In this document: positions 17,460-27,596 of the stretch, piece by piece | How positions within the stretch are numbered: position 1 is the first letter of the stretch | How the letters are laid out: each line of letters starts with the position of its first letter | Origin: Leucothrix arctica | GTDB taxonomy: Bacteria > Pseudomonadota > Gammaproteobacteria > Thiotrichales > Thiotrichaceae | Direction of reading: 5' to 3' | Assembly (NCBI RefSeq): GCF_003172895.1 | Contig: NZ_QGKL01000014.1 | Span: 1-64,000 of the forward strand | DNA: 64,000 nt | The notes under the pieces: model-generated | What the model saw: the letters and a program-made list of their open reading frames with translations, nothing else | The model's database searches: none | What the model was told of the DNA's origin: nothing | Made by a program: the position numbers and the translations under genes

Positions 17460-19280
17460 TTAGGAGTCAGATGACTTGTCGTCTAGTACTTTGTCTAACG
17501 TTGTATTGCCTGACAAAAACTTTTGGATTAAGTCATTGGCGGTAGGGCTTTTACCAACAACGCCTTCGATAGATTTACCTAAAGACAGTGAACGAGCGAA
17601 GGACTTAAAGAAGTCACCATCGCCACCTACAATATCGATCTTTGCTTTAGCCAATGCTGTTGCCATTGATTTAGCTTGCTCGATGGATACCTTTTCGTTA
17701 GCTTCGATTTCTGCCATTGCACGTTCAAATTCCTTCTCAATTTTGAGGCGGAACTCTTCATGCTCTCTAGCGGTATCAGACATATTACCTAATGCTTCCA
17801 TCTTGTCAGTCAGGCCTTCTGCCTCTGCTTTAAAGCGAGCGGTGATGACCTTAGCCTCTGCAAAACCTTTCTTCTCCATGGCATCGGCTTCCGCTTCTTG
17901 AACTTGCACATCGGCCAGTCCTTCTGCGGCTAGTTCTGCCTGAACACCTTCGGCCAGTATCTTCTTCGCATCCGCTTGCTTGTTTGACGCTTCAAGTTCT
18001 GCGATCGCTAGGGTATTCATTTCCTTCGCTTTAAAGACCGACTTTTGCTCGTCAGCTTCGGCTTGTCTTACTTGCTTAACCAGTGACTCTTGAGCATTGG
18101 CTTCCGCCTGAAGGATTGAAACCTGCTTATTACGCTCAGCTTCAGACACTTCACGCACTTCATTGATCTTCTCTTCTTCTTGAGCGACTGACTTCTCAAC
18201 AATGATCCGTTCACGGATCGTGTCAGCAATTTCAGTTTTCTTAATTTCTAGCGCTTTTTCTTTATCAATACGCTGCAACTCAACTTCACGCTCACGAGAA
18301 ACCATCTCAAGCTCACGGGCACGAATTACTTTTTCTTCTTCGATAGCGACTGCGCGTTGGCGGTTATTAGAGGCCACTTCAACTTCACGTTGACGGTTCT
18401 GCTCAAGAATATCAACTCGTTCATCAGTAGAGATTCTAGCTTCTTCAGAGCGTAAACGTTCCTCTGAGCAAACCTTCGCTGTTTCAGCTTCTTCACGTGC
18501 TTGAATACTTTCAATCTCTCGTTTCTGACGAGCCTCCGCGTCTGCTTCTTGGCGCTCTAGCGCCAGCATCGCTTCACGCGTCTCAACGTCTTTCTTTTTC
18601 ATAGCCATTTGCTGGTCACGTTCCAGCTCATTGGTTCTTACGTTATGCGTTGCGGTAAGCTCAGTGATCTTACGAATACCCTCAGCATCCAAAATGTTAC
18701 TTGAGTCCAGTGCAGACTTAGGAGTTTGCTCAAGGTAATCAATCGCCACATCTTCTAGTGCATAACCATTTAAGTCATCACCGATCACTTCTACGATTTT
18801 GTCACGGAAGCCAATTCGGTCATCAAATAGTTCTACGAAGTCCATTTGCTTACCCACTGTTTTAAGGGCTTCTGCAAACTTTGCGTTAAACAGCTCGTTG
18901 ACTGCTGCTTTATCTGAGGCACGATCAACACCAATAGCTTTCGCAACTTTCAATACATCGTCTTGTGTTTCGTTGACACGTAAGTAAAAAGCAACGCTAA
19001 TGTCTGCGCGGATATTATCTTTACAGATCAAGCCGTCTTTATTTTTACGGTCAATTTCTAAGGTAATTAAAGAGACTTTCATTAGCTCTTTTTTATTGAT
19101 GACAGGCCACACGATACCACCAGTAAACTTAACTTTCGGCGTACTACTCATATCATTGATAATCAATGCCCAGCCTTGTGGGACTTTGACGTAAAGCTTT
19201 GTTACGGCCACTAAAATGGCGATGATAATAAGTGCAATGATGCCGACAACAACCAGCGTCATAATTGAAAGTGTAGCCAT
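17460..19280 (-). CDS. yqiK: Flotillin/SPFH-domain membrane protein (YqiK-like)
   Basis: A 606-residue protein with one N-terminal membrane helix (about residues 4-26), an SPFH/band 7 domain (about 28-200, with KVPQGWALIINDM at its start), and a long Ala/Glu/Lys-rich coiled coil (about 210-520) typical of flotillins. Flotillins oligomerise into membrane cages and microdomains. The gene lies between a YqiJ-like gene and the giant AAA+ gene; in E. coli yqiJ-yqiK are also adjacent. Compared with E. coli YqiK (about 550 residues) the coiled coil is somewhat longer. Confidence 0.88.
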   Translation of the reverse strand: MATLSIMTLVVVGIIALIIIAILVAVTKLYVKVPQGWALIINDMSSTPKVKFTGGIVWPVINKKELMKVSLITLEIDRKNKDGLICKDNIRADISVAFYLRVNETQDDVLKVAKAIGVDRASDKAAVNELFNAKFAEALKTVGKQMDFVELFDDRIGFRDKIVEVIGDDLNGYALEDVAIDYLEQTPKSALDSSNILDAEGIRKITELTATHNVRTNELERDQQMAMKKKDVETREAMLALERQEADAEARQKREIESIQAREEAETAKVCSEERLRSEEARISTDERVDILEQNRQREVEVASNNRQRAVAIEEEKVIRARELEMVSREREVELQRIDKEKALEIKKTEIADTIRERIIVEKSVAQEEEKINEVREVSEAERNKQVSILQAEANAQESLVKQVRQAEADEQKSVFKAKEMNTLAIAELEASNKQADAKKILAEGVQAELAAEGLADVQVQEAEADAMEKKGFAEAKVITARFKAEAEGLTDKMEALGNMSDTAREHEEFRLKIEKEFERAMAEIEANEKVSIEQAKSMATALAKAKIDIVGGDGDFFKSFARSLSLGKSIEGVVGKSPTANDLIQKFLSGNTTLDKVLDDKSSDS

Positions 19281-19306
19281 AGTAATGCCTCAGAATATTT
19301 AAGATA

Positions 19307-19936
19307 TTATTTGTGTGTGATTTGGTAGGTGTGTGTCACTTGGTCAAAGCTAAATAGTTTGACTGAGTCGCCCCGTTTAATTTCATTTTCTTCTGGGCAA
19401 CGAATTTTTAGTATTAAGCCCGCACCGCCGTCATGAAAAACAGCTTCCCCAACAGTCGCAGTGACTTTACCACTACGAACGGTGACGTATTGACCAACGA
19501 GATCAACGGCACGTTTTTCTGGTGTTTTCTTAAAGATAGGCTTTAAGGGCTGGAGTAGTGGGGAAACAATTGTTGCTGAAAGCACGGGTACAAGAAGTAA
19601 AATCCAAAAGCCTACAGCAATTTGTATCCAGCCTTGCGGTATGACAGGGTAAATAAAATACACGGCTAAAAAGCTGAGAACCCAAGAGGCTAATATGATA
19701 AATGACAGACTGATCGTTATAGGAATGCCATCAAGTCTGAATTTTGAGAGGAGGTTGGCAATACTAAATGAGGTGTCACTGACGTCCAGGTCAGTATCAA
19801 GGGCAACGTCACCTTCTGCAGTTTCAAAGCTCGAGACACCAAGCACTGCTGTTAACCAATAAAAAAGGACTAAGACTAGTAGACCGCTAAAAAATACGGT
19901 TGGAAATGTGAATATTCCAGTGATGAACTCGCTCAC
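19307..19936 (-). CDS. yqiJ: YqiJ-like NfeD-family membrane protein with OB fold
   Basis: A 209-residue protein with three hydrophobic segments (about residues 6-32, 74-95 and 102-126) and a C-terminal beta-barrel OB domain (GQYVTVRSGKVTATVGEAVF..., about 145-205) as in NfeD proteins, the usual partners of flotillins. The ATG follows an AAAGGAAC ribosome binding site. First gene of the operon with the flotillin and the AAA+ protein. Confidence 0.82.
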   Translation of the reverse strand: MSEFITGIFTFPTVFFSGLLVLVLFYWLTAVLGVSSFETAEGDVALDTDLDVSDTSFSIANLLSKFRLDGIPITISLSFIILASWVLSFLAVYFIYPVIPQGWIQIAVGFWILLLVPVLSATIVSPLLQPLKPIFKKTPEKRAVDLVGQYVTVRSGKVTATVGEAVFHDGGAGLILKIRCPEENEIKRGDSVKLFSFDQVTHTYQITHK

Positions 19937-20485
19937 TCATTGTTCCTTTTTTATTAGTAATTGACTTTAGTTTAGCAGTAAGTCTTTAAACCTGTATATG
20001 GTTTGAGTTTTTTAACCGAAACTTCATAGCCAAACAAGATATTTACTTGTGCGGTCAAGTAACTCCGGTTATCGTAAAAATGATACATATACGGTATGTT
20101 AATTAGACGAGCTTAAAAAATACGCTATACTGACCCTGTATTATCTTTTTTAACTTACATTCTCGTAAGATTTTTGTTTTGACACTGTACGAAACCTATT
20201 TCGTCTTCCTAGGTCACAACTTATAACAAGGTGATTTTTAGATTAACCTTGGCTTAAAAGCATACTAATACAGAACCGTTAATCTGTTTTTGATTGTTTT
20301 TTGTACGTCTTTAGCGCTATATGAATATTAAGATTTATCTAACTCTGTGTGAACAAGCACTACTTTAAGATTACAAACACAGACCTGCTCTAATCGCAAT
20401 TTGCACCATGACGGCCTTTCCCTTTCGATCGGTATGTCCGAGGCCATATATAAAAAATTAAGTTAACAATTGGGTGGTATAAAGC
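19937..20485 (+). other. Divergent control region between the flotillin operon and the prkA operon
   Basis: No gene is supported in these 549 bases. A CTATACT box at 20125-20131 is a good match to a sigmaS-type -10 element for the prkA direction, which would give a leader of about 350 bases. Also present are an ACATA/TATGT inverted repeat (20085-20099) and a CAAGGT/ACCTTG inverted repeat near 20228-20251. The long leader may hold regulatory RNA structure, which I cannot define. Confidence 0.35.
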
Positions 20486-22405
20486 ATGAGTATATTTGAT
20501 CATTATCAATCACGTTATGAGTCATTCAAAGAAGAAGAGTATTCTCTACAAGACTACTTAGCACTTTGTAAGAGTGACCCTCTAACCTATGCCACAGCCG
20601 CTGAGCGCATGTTAAAAGCGATCGGTGAGCCAGAAGTAGTTGATACGGCAACGGATCCACGCCTTAGTCGTATCTTTATGAATAAAGTCATCCAGCGCTA
20701 TCCTGCGTTCTCCGACTTCTATGGAATGGAGGACAGTATTGAGCAAATCGTTGCTTTCTTCCGTCATGCCTCTCAAGGTTTAGAGGAAAGTAAGCAGGTT
20801 CTATATCTACTAGGACCTGTTGGTGGCGGTAAGTCATCTTTAGCCGAAGCGCTCAAAGCACTCATGGAAAAACAGCCCATCTTTTGTATCAAAGGCTCAC
20901 CTATTAATGAGTCACCTTTGGGGTTGTTTGGCCGTGAAGACGCTGTGATTTTGGAAGAAGATTACGGCATTCCTAAGCGTTACCTAAATACCATTATGTC
21001 GCCTTGGGCTGTTAAGCGCCTAAAGGAGTTTGGTGGGGATATTAGTCAGTTTAAAGTGGTCAAGCGCCATCCTTCTATCTTGAATCAAACGGCAATTTCT
21101 AAGACTGAGCCAGGTGATGAGAACAACCAAGATATTTCATCGTTGGTGGGTAAGGTTGATATTCGGAAGCTTGAAGATTTCCCTCAGCACGATACTGATG
21201 CTTACAGCTACTCCGGTGGTTTGAGTATGGCTAACCAAGGTCTGATGGAGTTCGTGGAGATGTTTAAAGCACCGATCAAGGTGTTACATCCATTACTTAC
21301 CGCGACTCAAGAGGGGAATTACAACGGTACAGAAAGTATCGGTGCTATCCCGTTTAATGGTGTGATCTTGGCTCACTCAAATGAGTCAGAGTGGCAGACA
21401 TTTAAAAATGATCGTAATAATGAAGCGTTTATTGACCGTGTTTCAATCGTCAAAGTCCCTTATTGTCTGCGTTTGAGTGAAGAAATTAAGATTTATGAGA
21501 AATTGATGCAGCATAGCTCTTTGTTTCAAGCGCCATGCGCGCCAGATACATTGAAAATGCTGGCTGAGTTCTCGGTGTTGTCTCGTTTGAAAGAACCTGA
21601 AAATTCTAGCGTTTATTCTAAAATGCGCATTTATGATGGTGAGACATTAAAAGATATCGACCCTAAAGCGAAAACGATGCAGGAGTATCGTGATGCGGCA
21701 GGTGTTGATGAAGGTATGGATGGTATTTCAACACGTTTTGCGTTCAAAATCCTGTCTAAAGTATTTAACTTTGATAGTACTGAGATCGCAGCTAATCCTG
21801 TTCACTTGATGTACGTGTTAGAGCGCCAGATTGAGCGTGAGCAATTCAGTGATGAGGTGCATGATCGTTACATGGGCTATATCAAAGAGTACCTAAGCCC
21901 GCGCTATGTTCAGTTCATTGGTAAGGAAATTCAAACCGCATACTTAGAGTCTTACTCTGAATACGGGCAGAATTTGTTTGATCGGTATGTCACTTATGCT
22001 GACTTCTGGATTCAAGATCAAGAGTACCGCGATCCTGAAACGGGTGAGCTGTTAGATCGTAATGCCTTGAATGGCGATCTTGAGAAGATTGAGAAAGCGG
22101 CGGGTATTAGTAACCCTAAAGACTTCCGTCATGAAGTGGTGAACTTTGTTCTGCGTGCACGTGCTAATCATGGTGGTAAAAACCCTGATTGGACCAGTTA
22201 CGAGAAGTTACGTCGTGTAATTGAGAAGAAAATGTTCTCTAGTACTGAAGAGTTACTTCCTGTTATTTCGTTTAGTGCTAAGTCATCTACAGATGAGCAA
22301 CGTAAGCACGATAATTTTGTAAACCGCATGGTATCTCGTGGCTATACAGATAAGCAGGTTCGCTTGTTAGCAGAGTGGTATTTACGTGTGCGCAAGTCGC
22401 AGTAA
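20486..22405 (+). CDS. prkA: PrkA-family serine protein kinase (YeaG)
   Basis: A 639-residue protein with a AAA+ N-terminal domain holding Walker A GPVGGGKSS (about residues 110-118) and a C-terminal PrkA kinase-like region. In E. coli YeaG is a stationary-phase and nitrogen-starvation protein acting with YeaH, and in Bacillus PrkA affects sporulation; recent work on PrkA also proposes ATP-dependent protease activity. The full-length match and the downstream yeaH and ycgB genes make the assignment firm. The ribosome binding site before the ATG is weak (TGGGTGG). Confidence 0.94.
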   Translation: MSIFDHYQSRYESFKEEEYSLQDYLALCKSDPLTYATAAERMLKAIGEPEVVDTATDPRLSRIFMNKVIQRYPAFSDFYGMEDSIEQIVAFFRHASQGLEESKQVLYLLGPVGGGKSSLAEALKALMEKQPIFCIKGSPINESPLGLFGREDAVILEEDYGIPKRYLNTIMSPWAVKRLKEFGGDISQFKVVKRHPSILNQTAISKTEPGDENNQDISSLVGKVDIRKLEDFPQHDTDAYSYSGGLSMANQGLMEFVEMFKAPIKVLHPLLTATQEGNYNGTESIGAIPFNGVILAHSNESEWQTFKNDRNNEAFIDRVSIVKVPYCLRLSEEIKIYEKLMQHSSLFQAPCAPDTLKMLAEFSVLSRLKEPENSSVYSKMRIYDGETLKDIDPKAKTMQEYRDAAGVDEGMDGISTRFAFKILSKVFNFDSTEIAANPVHLMYVLERQIEREQFSDEVHDRYMGYIKEYLSPRYVQFIGKEIQTAYLESYSEYGQNLFDRYVTYADFWIQDQEYRDPETGELLDRNALNGDLEKIEKAAGISNPKDFRHEVVNFVLRARANHGGKNPDWTSYEKLRRVIEKKMFSSTEELLPVISFSAKSSTDEQRKHDNFVNRMVSRGYTDKQVRLLAEWYLRVRKSQ

Positions 22406-22460
22406 GTCAGGCTTTTTGTAAAGGAATAGCGTATCTGATTAACCTGCGGATGAGGGGCTT

Positions 22461-23738
22461 ATGCCATATATAATAGATCGACGTCTTAATAGTAAGAATA
22501 AAAACACGGTCAATCGCCAACGTTTTTTGCGGCGTTATCGCAAGCAAATAAAGAAGGCGGTCTCAGAGGCAATTGGTAAACGTAGCATCACCGATATGGA
22601 TCGCGGGGAGAACGTTAGTATTCCCCGTGACGATGTCACTGAGCCTGTTTTTGGGCACGGTGCTGGCGGTGCGAAAAAGTTTGTATTAACCGGTAATAAA
22701 GAGTTTGTTACCGGTGACCGAATCCAGCGTCCGCCATCGCAACAAGGTGGTGGCGCGGGAGAAGGTGAAGCATCTGACTCCGGTGAGGGTGATGATGACT
22801 TTGCGTTTCAAATTTCTCAGGAAGAGTTTTTGGAATTCATGTTTGAAGACTTGGCTTTGCCTAATATGGTGAAGCGTCAACTTGCTGATAGTAGTGAGTT
22901 TAAGACTGTGCGTGCTGGCTTTAGTGAGGCGGGTAGTCCAAGTCAGTTGAATGTAGTACGTTCATTGCGCAGCGCATACGCTCGAAAAATAGCGTTGGGT
23001 GGTAAGAGTCGACGTAAGCGCCGTGAGTTACGCATGGAGCTTGAGGCTTTAGTTGAGCCATTGTCGGATACTGAAGTGCTTCGCAAAAAAGAGTTACTGG
23101 AAGAGATAGAAGTTCTTTCACGCAAGCTTGCAGCCATTCCTTATATCGATGAATTTGATCTGAAGTACAACCTGACTGTCAAACTACCACAGCCTGCACC
23201 TAAGGCGGTGATGTTCTGTTTGATGGATGTGTCTGGCTCTATGACAGAGGAGATTAAGGACACGGCGAAGCGCTTTTATTTCCTGCTCTATTTATTTTTA
23301 AAGCGGAATTACGAAAAGATCGAGTTAGTGTTTATTCGTCATCATAACACCGCTTCCGAAGTGAATGAGCATGATTTTTTCTACTCACGAGAAACGGGTG
23401 GAACGGTTGTTTCTAGTGCGCTAACACTGATGGATGAAATTATCCAAGAGCGCTATTCACCAAGTCAGTGGAATATCTATGGTGCGCAAGCGTCAGATGG
23501 TGATAACTGGCAGGGTGATACTGAAAAATGTGTGGATATATTAACCAATAAAATATTGCCGTGCGTGCAACATTTTTCTTATATCGAAATAGGAAAGCGT
23601 CCACCGCAAGAGCTTTGGTATAGCTATAAGGATATCCAAACGGGTGTTTTTAATGATCGTTTTGATTTGAAAGCGGTACAAGACAATGCTCATATTTACC
23701 CAGTATTCCGTCAACTATTTGAGCGAGGTGTGGCATGA
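22461..23738 (+). CDS. yeaH: UPF0229 protein YeaH (DUF444, vWA-like)
   Basis: A 425-residue protein of the DUF444 family with a von Willebrand A-type metal site DVSGSM (residues 256-261) and a charged N-terminus with a Gly-rich linker ([20 protein letters not shown]). It lies 55 bases after prkA and overlaps the next gene. An AAA+ ATPase next to a vWA protein recalls the MoxR/vWA pairs used to remodel targets. E. coli YeaH is needed with YeaG for survival under sustained nitrogen starvation. Confidence 0.94.
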   Translation: MPYIIDRRLNSKNKNTVNRQRFLRRYRKQIKKAVSEAIGKRSITDMDRGENVSIPRDDVTEPVFGHGAGGAKKFVLTGNKEFVTGDRIQRPPSQQGGGAGEGEASDSGEGDDDFAFQISQEEFLEFMFEDLALPNMVKRQLADSSEFKTVRAGFSEAGSPSQLNVVRSLRSAYARKIALGGKSRRKRRELRMELEALVEPLSDTEVLRKKELLEEIEVLSRKLAAIPYIDEFDLKYNLTVKLPQPAPKAVMFCLMDVSGSMTEEIKDTAKRFYFLLYLFLKRNYEKIELVFIRHHNTASEVNEHDFFYSRETGGTVVSSALTLMDEIIQERYSPSQWNIYGAQASDGDNWQGDTEKCVDILTNKILPCVQHFSYIEIGKRPPQELWYSYKDIQTGVFNDRFDLKAVQDNAHIYPVFRQLFERGVA

Positions 23739-25228
23739 GCAAACGCGAACCCATTTCAACCGGACCTGATTGGACGTTTGAGTTGCTGGAGAAGTACGAC
23801 AAAGAAATAGCGCGTATTGCCAAAGAAAAATTTAAGCTCGACACCTATCCAAACCAGATTGAGGTTATTCGCTCGGATCAAATGATGGATGCGTATGCGT
23901 CGGTAGGTATGCCGGTGAGTTATCATCATTGGACTTACGGTAAAAAGTACGTTTCTACGGAGCAGAACTACAGTCGTGGTCGCATGGGTTTGGCGTATGA
24001 AATCGTTATTAACTCTGATCCGTGTATTGCTTATTTGATGGAAGAGAACACCATGACTATGCAAGCGTTGGTTATTGCACATGCTTGTTATGGTCATAAC
24101 TCATTCTTCAAAGGTAATTATCTGTTCCGTACATGGACGGATGCTGAGGCAATCATTGATTACTTGGTGTTTGCGAAGAAATATATCGCGGACTGCGAGG
24201 AGCGTTATGGTTTAGATGCAGTGGAGTCTACTTTGGACTCTTGCCATGCGCTCATGAACTATGGTGTCGACCGTTATAAGCGTCCTGTGCCAATCTCTGC
24301 AGAAGAGGAGAAAATTCGACAAAAAGAGCGTGAACATTATGTTCAAACACATTTGAATGATTTATGGCGAACGCTTCCAGAAACAGCAAAACCTGTCGAT
24401 GAGCCTGAGCGAATTACTTTCCCAGAAGATCCTCAGGAAAATATTTTGTACTTCCTTGAGAAAAACTCTCCAAATATGGCGCCTTGGCAGCGTGAGGTAG
24501 TACGTATTGTGCGTAAGATGGCACAGTACTTTTACCCGCAACGCCAAACTCAAGTGATGAATGAAGGTTGGGCAACGTTCTGGCATTACACCATTCTGAA
24601 TGAGATGTATGACGAAGGCTTAGTGACGGATGCCTTTATGATGGAGTTTTTAACGTCTCATACTAATGTGGTGATGCAGCCTGAGTTTGATAGTCCTTAT
24701 TATTCAGGGATTAACCCTTATGCTTTGGGTTTCGCAATGATGACGGATATTCGTCGTATTTGTGAAGATCCAACCGAGGAAGATCTGCGTTGGTTTCCTA
24801 ATATAGCGGGTTCTGATTGGTTGGAAACGCTGCATTATGCGATGAAAAACTATCGTGATGAGAGCTTCATAGAGCAGTATTTATCACCGACGGTTATTCG
24901 TAAGTTTCGCTTCTTTGCACTTGAAGATGACGAGCAAAATGCAACGATTGATGTGATGGCGATACATGACGACGATGGTTATAAGCGAGTAAGGCAAGTT
25001 CTGGCTCAGCAATATAATTTGAGTAGTAATGAGCCGGACATTCAGGTGTATAACGTTAATATTCGTGGAGATCGGTCGCTGACATTAAGGCATTACCAAC
25101 ATAATAAGCGTCCTCTAAATGATGATACTGCGGAAGTGCTTAAGCATATGCGCCGACTTTGGGGTTATGATGTTCGGTTAGAGTCTGTTGGTGATAATGA
25201 GCAAACTGAGATGTTTGATACAGTATAG
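23735..25228 (+). CDS. ycgB: SpoVR/YcgB family protein
   Basis: A 497-residue SpoVR homologue, near the E. coli YcgB length (510). It has the conserved His/Glu-rich centre ([16 protein letters not shown], near residues 112-127, and [19 protein letters not shown] near 278-296). The biochemical role is unresolved. Its ATG overlaps the yeaH stop codon, completing the three-gene stress operon. A terminator follows after 15 bases. Confidence 0.94.
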   Translation: MSKREPISTGPDWTFELLEKYDKEIARIAKEKFKLDTYPNQIEVIRSDQMMDAYASVGMPVSYHHWTYGKKYVSTEQNYSRGRMGLAYEIVINSDPCIAYLMEENTMTMQALVIAHACYGHNSFFKGNYLFRTWTDAEAIIDYLVFAKKYIADCEERYGLDAVESTLDSCHALMNYGVDRYKRPVPISAEEEKIRQKEREHYVQTHLNDLWRTLPETAKPVDEPERITFPEDPQENILYFLEKNSPNMAPWQREVVRIVRKMAQYFYPQRQTQVMNEGWATFWHYTILNEMYDEGLVTDAFMMEFLTSHTNVVMQPEFDSPYYSGINPYALGFAMMTDIRRICEDPTEEDLRWFPNIAGSDWLETLHYAMKNYRDESFIEQYLSPTVIRKFRFFALEDDEQNATIDVMAIHDDDGYKRVRQVLAQQYNLSSNEPDIQVYNVNIRGDRSLTLRHYQHNKRPLNDDTAEVLKHMRRLWGYDVRLESVGDNEQTEMFDTV

Positions 25229-25242
25229 ACTTATAAATAATG

Positions 25243-25282
25243 TAAAAAAGGCAGCTGACTTCCCGTTGGCTGTCTTTTTTAT
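25243..25282 (+). terminator. Rho-independent terminator after the prkA operon
   Basis: Imperfect stem AAAAAAGGCAGC/GGCTGTCTTTTTT with a T-run. The matching A-run on the left makes it potentially bidirectional. Confidence 0.8.
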
Positions 25283-25396
25283 TATCTAATCATCAAGTAA
25301 TGCATTTAAAAGAGTATCCATTAAGATCTGGATTTGTTGATGCTACGTATAATGATCTAACTACGAATTATTTAAGCATTAGCACTAAGGGTTTAT

Positions 25397-27529
25397 ATGA
25401 ATAAGAAAGTCATCGTTGTTGGGGTAATCGCATTACTCATGGCAGCATTTTTTCTCTTTGATTTGCAGCAGTACCTCTCACTAGATTTTATAAAATCAAA
25501 GCAACAGGCATTCAATAGTTATTACGACAATAATGTCGTGTTAACTCTGGTTATTTTCTTTTTAGTCTACGTCATAATGGCCGCATTATCGCTTCCGGGG
25601 GCAGTTATTTTGACTGTTTTAGCGGGTGCTTTATTTGGCCTATTTACAGGTCTGATTGTTGTCTCATTTGCAAGTACGATAGGTGCAACACTTGCATTTT
25701 TAGTAGCCCGTTACTTGTTACGTGACACTTTGCAGTCTCGTTATTCAGAAAAGCTAAAAGTAATTAATGAAGGTGTTGAGAAAGAAGGTCCGTTGTACTT
25801 ATTTGCTATGCGCTTAGTACCACTATTTCCATTCTTCTTAGTTAATATATTAATGAGTCTGACGTCCATAAAAACGAAGACCTTTGCATGGGTAAGTCAG
25901 ATTGGCATGTTGGCAGGTACAGCTGTATTTGTTTATGCGGGTACACAATTGGCACAAATAGATTCTCTATCAAGTATCTTATCGCCAGGTTTAATTATAG
26001 CGTTTGGTTTATTAGGGGTGTTTCCAGTGATTGCAAAGAAGGTAATGGATAAAATTCGCGGTAATAAGATTTTAAAGGCTTACGATAAGCCAGCAAGTTT
26101 TGATTATAACTTATTGGTTGTTGGTGCTGGTTCAGGTGGTTTGGTATCGGCTTATATCGCGGCAGCGGTTAAAGCAAAAGTTGGTTTGATCGAAAAGCAC
26201 AAGATGGGCGGCGACTGCCTAAATACGGGTTGTGTGCCAAGTAAAGCGCTTATCCGTACTGCTAAAGCTGTTCATGAAGCACAGCATGCTGAAAAGTATG
26301 GCTTAGATAATATGACACCAACGTTTGACTTTAAAACAGTTATGGATCGTGTACATAACGTCATTAAAGAGATCGAGCCGCATGACTCTGTTGAGCGTTA
26401 TACCGAGCTTGGTGTTGAAGTCATCACGGGTGAAGCAAAGATTCTTGATCCATACCGTATTGAAGTAAATGGTAAGGTGCTTACAACTAAGAACATTATT
26501 ATTGCAACAGGTGCGCGTCCATTAGTGCCTGGTATTAAAGGTTTGGATAAAGTTGATTACCTAACCAGTGATAATTTGTGGGAGCTTGAAGATCAGCCTG
26601 AGCGCCTAGTTGTATTAGGTGGTGGCCCGATTGGTTCTGAGTTGGCTCAGTCATTTAATCGTCTTGGTACGAAAGTAACATTGGTTGAGCGTGCACCAAC
26701 AATCATGGGACGTGAAGACGATGATGTTGCTGCGTTAATGCAAGCTCGCTTCATCGAAGAAGGTGTTGATGTATTATCTTCTCATACAGCAAAAGAATTT
26801 ATTGTAGAGGGTGGTGAGAACTACTTGTTATGTGATTCTGATGGTGTTGAAAAGCGCGTACCATTTGACCGTGTATTACTAGCATTGGGTCGTACACCTA
26901 ATGTCACAGGCTTTGGTCTAGAAGAGTTGGGTGTTGAGCTAAGCAATCGTGGAACAGTTCAAACGGATGGTTTCTTAACGACTAACTTCCCGAATATTTA
27001 TGCAGTGGGTGATGTTGCTGGCCCATACCAGTTTACTCACGTTGCAGCACATCAGGCTTGGTACGCAAGTGTGAATGCCTTATTCGGTAGCGTGAAGCGT
27101 TTCCGTGTTGATTATCGTGTTATTCCTTGGGCGACGTTTACTGATCCTGAAGTTGCACGTGTCGGCTTGAATGAAAAAGACGCTAAAGAAAAGAATATCC
27201 CTTACGAGATCACTACCTATGGTATTGATGATCTAGATCGTGCAATTGCTGATAGCAGTAATGAAGGTAGTGTTAAGATTTTAACAGTGCCGGGTAAAGA
27301 TAAGATATTGGGTGTGACTATTGTAGGTAAGGGCGCAGGCGATCTCATTCCTGAGTTTATCTTGGCGATGAAGTATAACCTTGGTCTTAATAAGATACTC
27401 GGTACTATTCATATCTACCCAACAATGTCTGAGTCAAACAAGTATGCAGCAGGTAACTGGAAGCGTGCCCATGCACCTGAAAAGTTACTGAGTTATGTTG
27501 AGAAATATCATACTTGGAGAAGAGGGTAA
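25397..27529 (+). CDS. Fusion of a VTT (DedA/TVP38-type) membrane domain and a FAD/NAD(P)-disulfide oxidoreductase
   Basis: A 710-residue two-part protein. Residues 1-230 form a VTT/SNARE-associated membrane domain (helices near 5-23, 51-75, 83-106, 160-182 and 200-217). Residues 235-710 are a mercuric-reductase/lipoamide-dehydrogenase-like enzyme: FAD-binding VVGAGSGGLVSAYIAA, redox disulfide GGDCLNTGCVPS (Cys274 and Cys279), NAD-binding VVLGGGPIGSELAQ and the C-terminal dimerisation domain with HIYPTMSE. It lacks the C-terminal Cys pair of MerA, so it is unlikely to be a mercury enzyme. The fusion is known in proteobacteria but its substrate is not established; membrane-linked thiol redox is a reasonable inference. 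Confidence 0.88.
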   Translation: MNKKVIVVGVIALLMAAFFLFDLQQYLSLDFIKSKQQAFNSYYDNNVVLTLVIFFLVYVIMAALSLPGAVILTVLAGALFGLFTGLIVVSFASTIGATLAFLVARYLLRDTLQSRYSEKLKVINEGVEKEGPLYLFAMRLVPLFPFFLVNILMSLTSIKTKTFAWVSQIGMLAGTAVFVYAGTQLAQIDSLSSILSPGLIIAFGLLGVFPVIAKKVMDKIRGNKILKAYDKPASFDYNLLVVGAGSGGLVSAYIAAAVKAKVGLIEKHKMGGDCLNTGCVPSKALIRTAKAVHEAQHAEKYGLDNMTPTFDFKTVMDRVHNVIKEIEPHDSVERYTELGVEVITGEAKILDPYRIEVNGKVLTTKNIIIATGARPLVPGIKGLDKVDYLTSDNLWELEDQPERLVVLGGGPIGSELAQSFNRLGTKVTLVERAPTIMGREDDDVAALMQARFIEEGVDVLSSHTAKEFIVEGGENYLLCDSDGVEKRVPFDRVLLALGRTPNVTGFGLEELGVELSNRGTVQTDGFLTTNFPNIYAVGDVAGPYQFTHVAAHQAWYASVNALFGSVKRFRVDYRVIPWATFTDPEVARVGLNEKDAKEKNIPYEITTYGIDDLDRAIADSSNEGSVKILTVPGKDKILGVTIVGKGAGDLIPEFILAMKYNLGLNKILGTIHIYPTMSESNKYAAGNWKRAHAPEKLLSYVEKYHTWRRG

Positions 27530-27559
27530 TTAAGTACTGATTAGTGCACGTTACTTTGC

Positions 27560-27596
27560 AAAAAAGGATGAAAGCTTAGCTTTTCATCCTTTTTTC
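27560..27596. terminator. Bidirectional terminator between convergent genes
   Basis: A stem AAAAAAGGATGAAAAGC-like arm (AAAAAAGGATGAAAGC) against GCTTTTCATCCTTTTTT sits between the VTT-oxidoreductase gene (plus) and the TPR gene (minus), serving both. Confidence 0.88.

Noticed and set aside
20100-20485. Possible sigma54 promoter before prkA, as in E. coli nitrogen control of yeaG
   Set aside because: No GG-N10-GC element of adequate quality was found in the leader.
25397-27529. Mercuric reductase assignment for the flavoprotein half
   Set aside because: The CxxxxC is shared by all the family, while the C-terminal cysteine pair and mer gene neighbours are absent.
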